64,000 bases of DNA, from assembly GCA_036502005.1 (NCBI GenBank), contig DASXZH010000098.1, forward strand, positions 1 through 64,000, read 5' to 3'. How positions within the stretch are numbered: the first letter of the stretch is position 1; every line of letters begins with the position of its first letter. Position numbers and translations under genes: made by a program. Source of the stretch: DASXZH01 sp036502005. Its GTDB lineage: Bacteria > Armatimonadota > Fimbriimonadia > Fimbriimonadales > Fimbriimonadaceae. A model generated the notes under the pieces. The model had not been told where the DNA came from. It searched no databases and worked only from the letters and a program-made list of their open reading frames with translations. Positions 24,968 through 33,137 of the stretch are shown here, piece by piece.

Positions 24968-25881
24968 TAGTGCATCCCATTTAAATCAATAGGCCTAGTG
25001 GGAACAACTTTCGACACCGCTGCCAGAAGATCATCACGGGTAATTTGGCGGGTCGGAAATGCCATAGCCAGAGCTTCCGGTAAGACGCGCGTCCTAATAT
25101 CTGAATATGTATAACGAAGCTTATGCGGCCCCGTTTCGCCAGTCAATCGCACCAAGTCGTCAATTACAGCAGCAGGAAGGTTTAAACCTTTACAATCCAA
25201 AGATAATATCTCTCGCCGCTCGTTATCGTCTGGCCGGCGGAACTCTTCAACAAATGCGGCGCGACGCAAGATCGCAGGATCGAGTGCTGCAAAATGGTTC
25301 GTGCAAAGGATCACTAACACGCGTCCTGCAAAGCGGCGTACATCATCGATCTTTTGGATCAATGTATTGACGGCAACTTTGTCCTCGTGATGGCTCTGCA
25401 CGCCCGTGCGATTGGCGGCTAAGGAGTCGGCCTCATCAATGATCAGGATCGCCAACCTGGACTTGCCAGCTTCTTTCCCAACGACATCGAACGCCTGGTT
25501 TATAAGCGTACTCATTTCCCCGACATTGCCACTTCCACGCACTCGGGTACTCAACTTGAACAGCATGGCATCCTTCTGCATTTCGACGGCAAGTAAATTG
25601 GCAATTGCTTCAGCAGTGGCGGTTTTTCCCGTTCCTACGTCGCCGTGAAAAACGACCAAAGGGTAGCGGTCCTCGAGCGCATCAATGATCCCAAGATTCT
25701 TGTCGCCATACAGCTTTACCGCCCATTGGGCCAAACCTTCTTGATCTACCAGTAGACGCAGCCCTTGCTTAATTCGATCATATCTTGGGCGAAAACCGAC
25801 GAGGCGATCACCAAGCTTAGTTAACCGAGCATTTGGGATCGTTAGTTCAAGTTCAAAGAGTGCAGATGTTCCGTCAGCCAT
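24967..25881 (-). CDS. cap6: TRIP13/Pch2-like AAA+ ATPase (CBASS Cap6)
   Basis: 304 aa. Walker A 'VVFHGDVGTGKTATAEAIA', Walker B 'AILIIDEADSLAANR', sensor 1 'RVLVILCTNH' and Arg-finger region 'LDPAILRRAAFVEEFRRP'. Size and an N-terminal region for remodelling substrate match bacterial TRIP13 homologues, which disassemble the active HORMA complex to limit CBASS signalling. The stop codon overlaps the effector's GTG (TAGTG). Adjacent HORMA and CD-NTase genes make the assignment strong. Confidence 0.9.
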   Translation of the reverse strand: MADGTSALFELELTIPNARLTKLGDRLVGFRPRYDRIKQGLRLLVDQEGLAQWAVKLYGDKNLGIIDALEDRYPLVVFHGDVGTGKTATAEAIANLLAVEMQKDAMLFKLSTRVRGSGNVGEMSTLINQAFDVVGKEAGKSRLAILIIDEADSLAANRTGVQSHHEDKVAVNTLIQKIDDVRRFAGRVLVILCTNHFAALDPAILRRAAFVEEFRRPDDNERREILSLDCKGLNLPAAVIDDLVRLTGETGPHKLRYTYSDIRTRVLPEALAMAFPTRQITRDDLLAAVSKVVPTRPIDLNGMH

Positions 25882-25893
25882 GGTTGCCTTGCT

Positions 25894-26400
25894 TTAGTTG
25901 TAGTTCGTTCTTTGCCAACCGTATCCGTTGCTGGCGTATTGCTGTGCCGTCGTTGCACTTAAGCCGGAAAGAGTGGTGTCTGTCGTTATGCCCCACGCTG
26001 AGTGGATACCGTGTCCAGATCGATACTCTACCCGTGCGGCCTCCGTCATGTCCCACCAATCTCTTGACAGCGTTGCAACCACTCTCAGTGATCCGCCTGG
26101 CGTTTGCGGCCATAAGGCATTGCCGGGTCGGTCTGAGTTCCATCCCGCAGCCGAATTAGAAACTACGTACTCTGCGCCACGAATGTCCTTGCCGCTGGAA
26201 TCCCTTAGGATCAACGCAACATTCACAAGAAACCCGGCTTCAGCGAATATTTTGAGGTCAGATACGACAAGGGCGACGCTCTCGCGCGAACGCAAGCCGG
26301 TGGACTGCGCCATCATGGAAAAGTCTGCTGCGAAGTTGTCGACAACTTTGCGAATATCAGCAACCGTAAATGTTCTGGTAGAAGTTCCTGTTGTACTCAT
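25894..26400 (-). CDS. cap7: bacterial HORMA-domain protein (CBASS Cap7)
   Basis: 168 aa. It starts 'MSTTGTSTRTFTVADIRKVVDNFAADF', matching the bacterial HORMA1 signature (STxTRTFT followed by a helix), with 'DWWDMTEAARVEYRSGHGI' in the middle and a C-terminal safety-belt/closure-type end '...ASNGYGWQRTNYN'. In type III CBASS the HORMA protein binds a peptide signal and switches on the CD-NTase. It is 12 bp upstream of the TRIP13 gene and 9 bp downstream of the CD-NTase gene. Confidence 0.88.
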   Translation of the reverse strand: MSTTGTSTRTFTVADIRKVVDNFAADFSMMAQSTGLRSRESVALVVSDLKIFAEAGFLVNVALILRDSSGKDIRGAEYVVSNSAAGWNSDRPGNALWPQTPGGSLRVVATLSRDWWDMTEAARVEYRSGHGIHSAWGITTDTTLSGLSATTAQQYASNGYGWQRTNYN

Positions 26401-26409
26401 TTGCTTTTC

Positions 26410-27369
26410 TTAGTCCTTATCGATGGTAAATGACCGGCCCATAACTTCTTTCCAAAGATCGACCGTGTCACCCTTGTTGCTTTTCCAAGTAGCAGTCTCG
26501 ATGGTCTCCCAAGCCGTTTGTGCTGCCTGAACAATCTCTTTGCGCTCTTCTTCGCTCAAACGCATCGCTACGTTATTCTCTTTATTCACAGGATCAAGGA
26601 TCACTACGGGGTCGTCCGGGAAGCTCCTACATTTTCCATGCTCTGCGAAGGTGATCGGCTCACAAAGTCCGGTTTGCGCAACGAACAGAAAGAACCGCTG
26701 CAATCCTGATTCAAGTGAAGTAGCGGCCCCAGACGTGTCATACAGGTGCGCGACGATCAGTTCGATCGCAAAAGAACGAAGTTGATTCAACTCTTGCTCA
26801 TTCCGCCATTTTTTGAGGAGGCGCACGAGAGACTTGAATTTTTTATCTGCGTCACGGCGCGTCTTGATAAAATCCAGCTGCCCCTGAATAGAGGTCTTAA
26901 CTGGGTCGCCGTTACCAGACGATGGCTGCCATCCGTATCCGGGCTCACCTAAGATTGGTATCACGGGCACCAAATCGACATCGAGTCCAGAGTCGTGGAA
27001 GTGGATCCCAAGAGTCCGCGGCTGTACGGCAAAGTCTTCCGGTTTCTTTGTTGGATAGACCGCGATAAGTAAAGTTCGAATTATCTCGTGCAGCTTATCG
27101 ACATGGTCCTTCTCAGCTTGAGAGACATCAAGGAAAACGCCAACATCTGCGTCAACGCCATAGTCGCCCCTTGGTCTCAGGACTGTTCCTTTCATTAAAG
27201 AGCCAGTCTTCTTGAAGCCCTTCACCTTGAATGAAGAATTCCCATCAATCTTTTTCTTTAGTCGCTCGATAAGGTAATCCGCTTGACCGATATATTCCTT
27301 GCGCTTACCTGCCCCAAGGTGAAGGACCTTGGAAATAAAGATGTCGAGCTGATCGTCTGTCAAAGTCAT
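26410..27369 (-). CDS. cdnC: CD-NTase, probable clade C (CBASS cGAS/DncV-like)
   Basis: 319 aa from the ATG at 27369 (MTLTDDQLDIF), which has AGGA 8-9 bases upstream; an upstream extension is unlikely. Nucleotidyltransferase core: 'FKKTGSLMKGTVLRPRGDYGVDADVGVFLD' (GS motif and catalytic Asp pair) and third Asp in 'DSGLDVDLVPVIP'. An OAS-like helical C-terminal domain follows ('LKKWRNEQELNQLRSFAIELIVAHLY'). It synthesises a cyclic di- or oligonucleotide second messenger upon infection. First gene of the operon CD-NTase, HORMA, TRIP13, effector, exonuclease. Clade C is inferred from the HORMA/TRIP13 partnership. Confidence 0.9.
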   Translation of the reverse strand: MTLTDDQLDIFISKVLHLGAGKRKEYIGQADYLIERLKKKIDGNSSFKVKGFKKTGSLMKGTVLRPRGDYGVDADVGVFLDVSQAEKDHVDKLHEIIRTLLIAVYPTKKPEDFAVQPRTLGIHFHDSGLDVDLVPVIPILGEPGYGWQPSSGNGDPVKTSIQGQLDFIKTRRDADKKFKSLVRLLKKWRNEQELNQLRSFAIELIVAHLYDTSGAATSLESGLQRFFLFVAQTGLCEPITFAEHGKCRSFPDDPVVILDPVNKENNVAMRLSEEERKEIVQAAQTAWETIETATWKSNKGDTVDLWKEVMGRSFTIDKD

Positions 27370-27880
27370 GGGTTTGTCCTGCCATATGGGCACTATAGGT
27401 GGACACTGCAAGTGCCCGAAAGCTTTAATTGTGACCAAACAGGAGTATACGTCATTCTACCTGTTTTTTCAGAGAGCCTTCTCAACACCCGCGCTTTGGC
27501 CAGTGAGATTAGTCGTAATTGGAAACAAAAACGGGTACCAACTCTAGCTGTTCAGACGGATTTCAAGGCATGAAAGCTTTCAGTTCGCCTCTCAAAGCCC
27601 ATATCCAAATCTTGACGAGCGTGTCGGAATCGATTGATATTGAGCTCCTTCCCCCATTTATAAGCTTTTGTGGCACCATTTACACACTGGCTTACACACT
27701 CCCCCAACGGACCAGGAATAACCCATAGAGTCAATGAGTTACGTCAGCCAGCCAGTATCCGACTTAAAAGCGCACGGTGCTGGATCTAAGAATTTAGGCG
27801 TTTTTGACACACTTTCTGGCACACTCGAAATCCCGACATCAAAATAAACCAAGATTTGCAAGGGTTTCCGACTAGAGACA
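27370..27880. other. intergenic, no gene seen
   Basis: About 500 bp between the CBASS operon start and the tRNA-Met fragment. It must hold the CBASS promoter near its left end. Short ORFs on both strands have no recognisable content. Confidence 0.5.
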
Positions 27881-27930
27881 TTGGGCTCATAACCTGAAGG
27901 TCGTCAGTTCAAATCTGGCCCCCGCAACCA
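27881..27930 (+). repeat. 3' fragment of initiator-type tRNA-Met(CAT); att remnant
   Basis: TTGGGCTCATAACCTGAAGG, then a T-arm GTCAG-TTCAAAT-CTGGC and the acceptor end CCCCGCAACCA reproduce the 3' 50 nt of a tRNA with anticodon CAT. The GGG/CCT anticodon stem resembles initiator tRNA. No 5' half (TGCGGGG...) is found upstream. The second integrase starts 73 bp downstream, the geometry expected of an attachment site. Confidence 0.8.
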
Positions 27931-28003
27931 AAAAATCCAACAAAATCAACATCAAATTAGACATATTGACAAGGCGACCCTCTCAAAATAAGCTGACACA
28001 CAG

Positions 28004-29392
28004 GTGCCACACTTTGGCACAAGAAAGGCTCCCGTGGTCGCACACCGCATCCTTGGCGGCAAGGTCAAAGTCTATCGCCGAAACCGTAGCGGCTTTTGGC
28101 AATGCTCTGGCCACTTCAATAATCAACGTTACCGGATCAGCACCAAGGAGGATAACTTGGAGCTTGCGAAGGAATTCGCTGAAAGCTGGTACTTGGAGCT
28201 GCGCGGCAAGGCACGTGCGGGCCTGCTTAAGACAGAAAAAACATTCCGCGAGATCGCAGAGGAATTCAAATCGGAATACAGAATCATCACAGAAGGACAA
28301 CGCAGCCCCCGGTGGGTCGAAGGCCATGAAATCCGCCTGCGGCTCCACCTCATTCCCTTCTTCGGCGACATGCCAATCTCAGAAATCACCCCCGGCAAGG
28401 TTCAGCAATACCGGGCTCATCGCATTTCGACGTCGCCGGCCGGGAAACCACCCGCAAGGAGTACCCTCCATGACGAGGTTGTAACCCTAAGGCAAACGAT
28501 GAAGACAGCGATCCGGTATGGTTGGCTCGCCCATCTGCCAGACTTTTCCCCGCCTTACCGAACACAGGGCAAAATTGTTCACCGGCCCTGGTTTAGCCCC
28601 GAGGAATACAAGCAACTTTACAAAGCAACCGGCGACTATGCCCGCAGCCTGAAAACCGATCGCCATCGCTGGAACGCTGAGCAAGTCCACGATTTCGTTC
28701 TGTTCTTGGCGAACACCGGATTGCGTCCTGACGAGGCCAAGAATCTACAACATCGCGACATCGAGATCGTGAAAGATAAAGACACGGATGAGACCATTCT
28801 TGAGATTGAAGTTCGAGGCAAACGGGGCGTCGGCTACTGCAAGAGCATGCCGGGCGCCGTTTGGCCTTATGAACGTTTGCGCAGCCGATTAATGCCGACC
28901 AGTGTGCATAAGAGGCATGCTATTCAGGGCCTGGAGGAGCCGAACGGCGAAAACGAGGGGAGGGCCGGTCTACCCGGCCCAACGGATCCCGTGTTTCCCG
29001 GCAATCATATTAAACTGTTTAATGGAATTCTAAGACGCGCAAGGCTGAAGTTTGACCGGGACGGAAAGCCGCGCACAGCCTATAGCCTTAGGCACACCTA
29101 CATCTGCCTAAGGCTGATGGAAGGTGCCGATATTTATCAACTTGCTAAGAACTGCAGAACCAGCGTTGAAATGATCGAAAAGTTCTACGCCGCTCATTTA
29201 AAGAACACCATCGATGCTTCATCGATCAATGTGCGTAAAAACAAACACTCCAAGCCCATGGCCACGGGTCCGGTAGGTGGAAACCGCAGCCAAAAGCCGA
29301 AGACGGCGGGTCGTCCAACTTCGCGAAAACGCTGGACTTCCGCGCCGGGAAAGGTTAGGGTGCGCGATCCGGCAAAAAAGGCGAAAACATGA
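28004..29392 (+). CDS. int: second tyrosine recombinase (Int2)
   Basis: 462 aa. The start is a GTG at 28004 without an obvious Shine-Dalgarno; a later start is possible. N-terminal DNA-binding region ('YRRNRSGFWQCSGHFNNQRYRISTKEDNLELAKEFAESWYLEL'), SAM-like core ('RWVEGHEIRLRLHLIPFFGDMPISEITPGKVQQYRAHRI'), and catalytic domain with Arg I 'LANTGLRPDEAKNL', box II 'AYSLRHTYICLRLMEGADIYQLAKNC' and Tyr in 'VEMIEKFYAAH'. The YSLRHT form is common among tRNA-targeting integrases. Its end overlaps the antitoxin gene by 4 bp (ATGA). With the tRNA-Met fragment it marks an older element inside the island. Confidence 0.9.
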   Translation: MPHFGTRKAPVVAHRILGGKVKVYRRNRSGFWQCSGHFNNQRYRISTKEDNLELAKEFAESWYLELRGKARAGLLKTEKTFREIAEEFKSEYRIITEGQRSPRWVEGHEIRLRLHLIPFFGDMPISEITPGKVQQYRAHRISTSPAGKPPARSTLHDEVVTLRQTMKTAIRYGWLAHLPDFSPPYRTQGKIVHRPWFSPEEYKQLYKATGDYARSLKTDRHRWNAEQVHDFVLFLANTGLRPDEAKNLQHRDIEIVKDKDTDETILEIEVRGKRGVGYCKSMPGAVWPYERLRSRLMPTSVHKRHAIQGLEEPNGENEGRAGLPGPTDPVFPGNHIKLFNGILRRARLKFDRDGKPRTAYSLRHTYICLRLMEGADIYQLAKNCRTSVEMIEKFYAAHLKNTIDASSINVRKNKHSKPMATGPVGGNRSQKPKTAGRPTSRKRWTSAPGKVRVRDPAKKAKT

Positions 29393-29679
29393 GCTTCGAC
29401 ATCCAGCAATTGCACATCCCTGACAACTCACCTGAGGCGGATTTAATCGGGGGAATTGTCGCTAAAAACCATGTGTCACCCGGCGAGGCTGTTCTTGCAG
29501 CGCTTGGCGCTCTTGCCGTTTTGCAAAACCCAGATAAATATCCTTTAGCGCCCACGCGGGCGAAACCCGGTGAGTTGCTATTTGGTCTGTTTGCAGATGA
29601 GCCGCTCCTGATCAAGAGAATTTCCGACGAAGCCCTAGCCGCACGCAAGGGCGAGATCGTGAAACGCGTAAGTGTCTAA
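29389..29679 (+). CDS. putative antitoxin of a VapC-type pair
   Basis: 96 aa. N-terminal part 'MSFDIQQLHIPDNSPEADLIGGIVAKNHVSPGEAVLAALGAL' looks like a short DNA-binding/dimerisation region; the C-terminal part ('FADEPLLIKRISDEALAARKGE') would wrap the toxin. It starts at an ATGA overlap with the integrase stop and overlaps the PIN gene start by 8 bp. Antitoxin role inferred from position and size. Confidence 0.65.
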   Translation: MSFDIQQLHIPDNSPEADLIGGIVAKNHVSPGEAVLAALGALAVLQNPDKYPLAPTRAKPGELLFGLFADEPLLIKRISDEALAARKGEIVKRVSV

Positions 29680-30094
29680 AGCAATTCTAGACACCGATAT
29701 TCTTTCGGAAATTTTTCGCGGCAAAAACAAGAACGTTATGCGCAATGCGGCCGCCTATGTTGAAACCCATTCCCGTTTGACCTTTACCAGCATCACACTT
29801 TACGAAATCATAACTGGCCTAGAGCAGAACCAGGCAAATTCCAAACTGGCCCAGACCCATTTGTTGCTACTTGAAAACGAAGAGATCGTGCCCACTAGCG
29901 AGGACTATTTCCTGGCGGGCCGCATCCTGGGTAGCCTTAGAAGGACAGGCAAAGAAGTTGGATATTCCGACCCACTCATCGCCGCCTGTGCCATACATCG
30001 CAACTTGCAGCTTATAACAGGCAACCAAAAACATTTTCGGCTTATCGAAGCGGTAGGCTTTCCTATTCTGCTTGGCAATTGGCGCTCTGATTAA
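29672..30094 (+). CDS. vapC: VapC-like PIN-domain toxin
   Basis: 140 aa, GTG start at 29672 inside the antitoxin gene. PIN-domain acidic residues: Asp in 'AILDTDILSEIF', Glu in 'TSITLYEIITGLE', Asp in 'VGYSDPLIAACAIHRNL', with the last site near 'LITGNQKHF' (Asn where Asp is frequent). VapC toxins are Mg-dependent RNases cutting tRNA or rRNA. Coupled to the integrase and antitoxin genes, it probably stabilises the element. Confidence 0.8.
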   Translation: MSKAILDTDILSEIFRGKNKNVMRNAAAYVETHSRLTFTSITLYEIITGLEQNQANSKLAQTHLLLLENEEIVPTSEDYFLAGRILGSLRRTGKEVGYSDPLIAACAIHRNLQLITGNQKHFRLIEAVGFPILLGNWRSD

Positions 30095-30312
30095 ACAGGC
30101 TCCGTTGAGCGGAAGGCTTGGCTCATAACGGCTACAGGCCAAGGTTCGACGGTTGCATCTTCGGCACTCCCGGGGCCAGTTCTAACTGAGGCCAGCGTCG
30201 ATGCAGATCCGCATCCTCTGATAAGAGGAACCGCCTCATTTGCTCCCATATGATGCCGCGCCTAAAGGGTGGACCCCTTCCACGGGAGCAGCGAATTCCG
30301 ATGCGCTTTATA

Positions 30313-30477
30313 GGCTGGCAATTCCTCCCTTCCGGCGCAGCATACGCCCGCTTAACGCTCATCGCTGCTTATTCCGAAAGCCCCTTTGCAGGCTCCGGGG
30401 CACGCCATGCTTTTCTTCACAAGCAAATGATGCCCTTCGGGACGCTTGCGGGCGGCGCTGCGTCGGTGGTGCCCTCC
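30313..30477. repeat. island dispersed repeat, copy 1
   Basis: About 165 bp with two conserved blocks: GGCTGGCAATTCCTCCCTTC...CATACGCCCGCTTAACGCTC and GCAAATGATGCCCTTCGGGA...GGTGCCCTCC, separated by a variable middle. Also at 30933-31096 and 44898-45062. Confidence 0.75.
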
Positions 30478-30532
30478 AGCCTTATTCGCGTCGGAACTCG
30501 CTACTTCCCTGCCGGTCGTCGGCCAGAGCGTT

Positions 30533-30561
30533 AAAAAGCCTCTTCCCTTTCGGGAAGAGGC
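30533..30561 (-). terminator. Rho-independent terminator (minus strand)
   Basis: GCCTCTTCCC (30538-30547), TTTC, GGGAAGAGGC (30552-30561). Read on the minus strand the hairpin is followed by TTTTTAA. It closes the small ORF at 30570-30659. Confidence 0.85.
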
Positions 30562-30569
30562 CGAGAGTT

Positions 30570-30659
30570 CTAGCGGTTCAGCGCCTTCGTTAGCGCCACG
30601 AGGGCGGTCAAGATCTGGGCGATAGTTCGCGCGAGTGAAAGCATGGATTTCATGCGCAT
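30570..30659 (-). CDS. 29-aa hydrophobic small protein
   Basis: Begins MRMKSMLSLARTIAQILTA and ends KALNR. A strong Shine-Dalgarno (GAAAGGAAA, 5-6 bases upstream) and a terminator 9 bp after the stop frame it, which argues for translation. One amphipathic/hydrophobic helix with basic ends; it could be a membrane peptide. The same GAAAGGAAAC ribosome-binding sequence precedes the island genes at 37283 and 37566. Function unknown. Confidence 0.55.
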   Translation of the reverse strand: MRMKSMLSLARTIAQILTALVALTKALNR

Positions 30660-30932
30660 GGCGTTTCCTTTCGTTCATTGGCCGGAATTGGCGCAATGTG
30701 GACGCCCAAAGGCAAATGCCGAATACGCCGTTCCACGGCCTTTAGCCGATACCATCGGTCGAAGCTGCACAAAGAATATGCGGAAGCGAGAAGCCTTGAA
30801 CGGCTATTCGGCGTTTGACAGAGTCCATGTCATTGCACCCGGCCAACAACAAAGGCGCTGTGCATTCTTCAAATCTTGCTGTTGCGACCAGTGCCCAGTT
30901 TCGGCAGGAGCGGAAAAGCCATCGGCTTGATC

Positions 30933-31096
30933 GGCTGGAAATCCTCCCTTCCGGCGCAGCATACGCCCGCTTAACGCTCATCGACTGCACGAGCTGTAAA
31001 TTCCTGCGCAAGCTACGGAACCGCTTCGCTTTTATGCTGTGCAAATGATGCCCTTCGGGACGCTTGCGGGCGGCGCCGCGCCCGGCGGTGCCCTCC
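30933..31096. repeat. island dispersed repeat, copy 2
   Basis: Same two blocks as copy 1: GGCTGGAAATCCTCCCTTCC...TACGCCCGCTTAACGCTCATCG and GCAAATGATGCCCTTCGGGA...GGCGGTGCCCTCC. The 60-bp middle is different. The whole 30.1-31.2 kb stretch otherwise holds only the small ORF and two minus-strand terminators. Confidence 0.75.
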
Positions 31097-31183
31097 ACCC
31101 TCTGTCGCTCGCCTTTACCACTTCCTTGGCCTGACGTTTGCTTCCCGAAGCTTTCGCTTTTCCGGGTTCCTCGTCTTGATAGC

Positions 31184-31211
31184 AAAAAGCGCGAAGTTTG
31201 TTGCTCCGCGC
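31184..31211 (-). terminator. Rho-independent terminator of the lipoprotein gene
   Basis: GCGCGAAG (31189-31196) pairs with CTCCGCGC (31204-31211, one G-U); on the minus strand the stem is followed by TTTTTGC. It lies 32 bp after the lipoprotein stop codon. Confidence 0.75.
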
Positions 31212-31242
31212 CTTACTATGTTCAACCTCAATACTTCGCGAA

Positions 31243-32103
31243 CTAGCCGTGCAGGCCAATCAGCAACTGCGCTGAAGTAAACGGCAATTGAGATCCAACC
31301 ATCTGCCCCGGCATGGTTTGGCTCTTCGCTGGCGCGCTGGTCGTACCTCCGAAAACCAGTGAGCAGCTTGAATTAGCGTTACTGCATGCGATGCCTATGG
31401 TAAGTTGCGTGTTTGCCGTGCCCCCTCCGCTAAAGCTGATCGGCCCCGACAGGTTTACGCTTCCACTACCGGACGGAACATTGACCGACGTCGAGGCATA
31501 CGTGACTACCACGTCCTTCGTGTTGTTGGTCATTTGAACGGTTGCCGGATCGACCAAAAGACCACTGGAAAAGCTCAATGCGCCCACTTTGGAGACCGGA
31601 ACAATTATCTTCCCGGCAATGGCTATGTCCTGTGCGAGCGAACCGTCGCTGTTTAGAGGCACGGACGCTGTGACTCCGCTGACCGGATCGATGGCTTGAG
31701 CGGTCTTGCCCGAATAGGTTCCTTGAACAAATAATGAGCCCGCGCGAATAATGGTCGCGCCGCCCTCATTAATCGGCAAAGGCACCAACACATTCTTAAA
31801 TGTCGTTGCATCGCCTAACGTGTCATAAAGCGTAAACGTGTCGGTTCCTGCCGGCAGCGTGCTGCCGTCATACCAAGAACCGCCATTCACGGTCGCTTTG
31901 CCTGAGAGCGTGAAACTCCCGCCGGAAGTCCCGGCGGTGCTTCCAGCCGTCGCTCCGGTCGTATTACCGGCAGTCGTGCCCGTGGTATTTCCAGCGGTTG
32001 AACCGCTGGTGCCCGACGTCCCGCCATTATTGCCGCCGCAGCCAAAAATCACTGCTGCCAATATAAGGACCCCAAAAGGGGCGAAGTACTTTTTCATATA
32101 CAT
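31243..32103 (-). CDS. Thr/Gly/Ser-rich lipoprotein
   Basis: 286 aa. A lipobox-like 'LAAVIFGC' with Cys followed by GGNNGG predicts lipidation and surface exposure. A TSGTSGSTAGNTTG low-complexity linker precedes a beta-rich domain ('FTLSGKATVNGGSWYDGSTLPAGTDTFTLYD...') and a C-terminal region ('LTIGIACSNANSSCSLVFGG') with two Cys. GGAGG is 5 bp before the ATG at 32103. No family recognised. It is divergent from the XRE regulator gene, which may control it. Confidence 0.7.
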   Translation of the reverse strand: MYMKKYFAPFGVLILAAVIFGCGGNNGGTSGTSGSTAGNTTGTTAGNTTGATAGSTAGTSGGSFTLSGKATVNGGSWYDGSTLPAGTDTFTLYDTLGDATTFKNVLVPLPINEGGATIIRAGSLFVQGTYSGKTAQAIDPVSGVTASVPLNSDGSLAQDIAIAGKIIVPVSKVGALSFSSGLLVDPATVQMTNNTKDVVVTYASTSVNVPSGSGSVNLSGPISFSGGGTANTQLTIGIACSNANSSCSLVFGGTTSAPAKSQTMPGQMVGSQLPFTSAQLLIGLHG

Positions 32104-32221
32104 TTAAACCTCCGGAAAGGCAAGTCGAATTCTTCGAGTGCCCTTGAACGCCCCTAGCTTCTGCTTGCTGCCAAAATGCTCCCCGCAATAGCCAAGTGTC
32201 CAATTCCGGTATGGTACCAGA

Positions 32222-32527
32222 TTGGTACCGCACTTCTGCGCAATTAGCAGTGTGCCATCAAAAAATCCGGTTGACCGCATCGAGCACGATGCCTTACGCA
32301 CTCTCATAGCCCGCTGGCGCACGGAGGCTGGCATGACCCAAAGAGAACTCTCGGCAAAGCTAGGCAGATCTCACAACTTCATCGTTAAGATCGAAACCGG
32401 CGCAAGAGGCGTCTACGTCGTTGATTTGATCGATATTATCAGGGAGCTTGGAAAGCCAATCCGCCCGGCCTTGGACGAATACACTAGGCTTCTAGCAGAA
32501 ACAAACCCATTAAGCCACTGGCCATGA
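32222..32527 (+). CDS. XRE-family transcriptional regulator
   Basis: About 91-101 aa; start uncertain (TTG 32222 or GTG 32252, neither with a clear RBS). HTH_3 domain: 'LRTLIARWRTEAGMTQRELSAKLGRSHNFIVKIETGARGVYVVDLIDIIRELG'. It is divergent from the lipoprotein gene and may repress it or other island genes. Confidence 0.8.
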   Translation: MVPHFCAISSVPSKNPVDRIEHDALRTLIARWRTEAGMTQRELSAKLGRSHNFIVKIETGARGVYVVDLIDIIRELGKPIRPALDEYTRLLAETNPLSHWP

Positions 32528-32632
32528 TATGCAGGTGCGGAATCAGTCGGCGCAAAGGTCGCGCCCTGGGCTGCAAGCCTAGGCCGGAATACCTTTGTTT
32601 GAGGCTGGAGACGTGGTAAAAGGCTATTTAAC

Positions 32633-33082
32633 CTACCTGAATAGGTTTAAAAGAAGACGCTGTGACTGGTTCGTTATCCCAAGATCCTTATTCACCCGCT
32701 GCTGAAGTTGATTGATCGCCGCAGCATTTCCTTGTCGTACTTCTCGTTCTATCTGAAGGGTAAGAGGAAACAGTGAGTATTTCGGCAGAGCTATCTTCGC
32801 CCACATCTGGGCTTGGGGGGACTTGTTGTTCGCCAAAGTCTCTAGTACAAGTTTCAAATAGGCTAGGTTACGGTTTCTCTCGCTTTCCTCTAGGTCCAAC
32901 GCATGCATTTTGGAACTTTCTCTAATGCGAGTAATTTCAATCAGATCATGCTCCTTGTCTGCCTCGATTTTCTGCTGAAAGGTGAATACTCCAAGAACGA
33001 CTGGTACGACTATCAATCCGACAACTTTAACCCAAGTCGGCAGACTTTTCTGATCGACTGCCTCTGGCTCGCCACCTACCAT
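32633..33082 (-). CDS. unknown single-pass membrane protein
   Basis: 149 aa. One hydrophobic segment (about 18-38, 'WVKVVGLIVVPVVLGVFTF') with a short cytosolic start, then a charged helical region ('EADKEHDLIEITRIRESSKMHALDLEESERNRNLAYLKLVLETL') likely to form a coiled coil. It follows the larger membrane-anchored gene on the same strand after 55 bp. Function not recognised. Confidence 0.55.
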   Translation of the reverse strand: MVGGEPEAVDQKSLPTWVKVVGLIVVPVVLGVFTFQQKIEADKEHDLIEITRIRESSKMHALDLEESERNRNLAYLKLVLETLANNKSPQAQMWAKIALPKYSLFPLTLQIEREVRQGNAAAINQLQQRVNKDLGITNQSQRLLLNLFR

Positions 33083-33137
33083 TTCCGCTTCGTTGGTTTC
33101 TTCTATGGCCGTTCACAATCCGCGTTATACATTCGTC

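Noticed and set aside
27283..27573. 96-aa plus-strand ORF over the CD-NTase start
   Set aside because: Half of it is antisense to the CD-NTase gene and it lacks protein-like features and an RBS.
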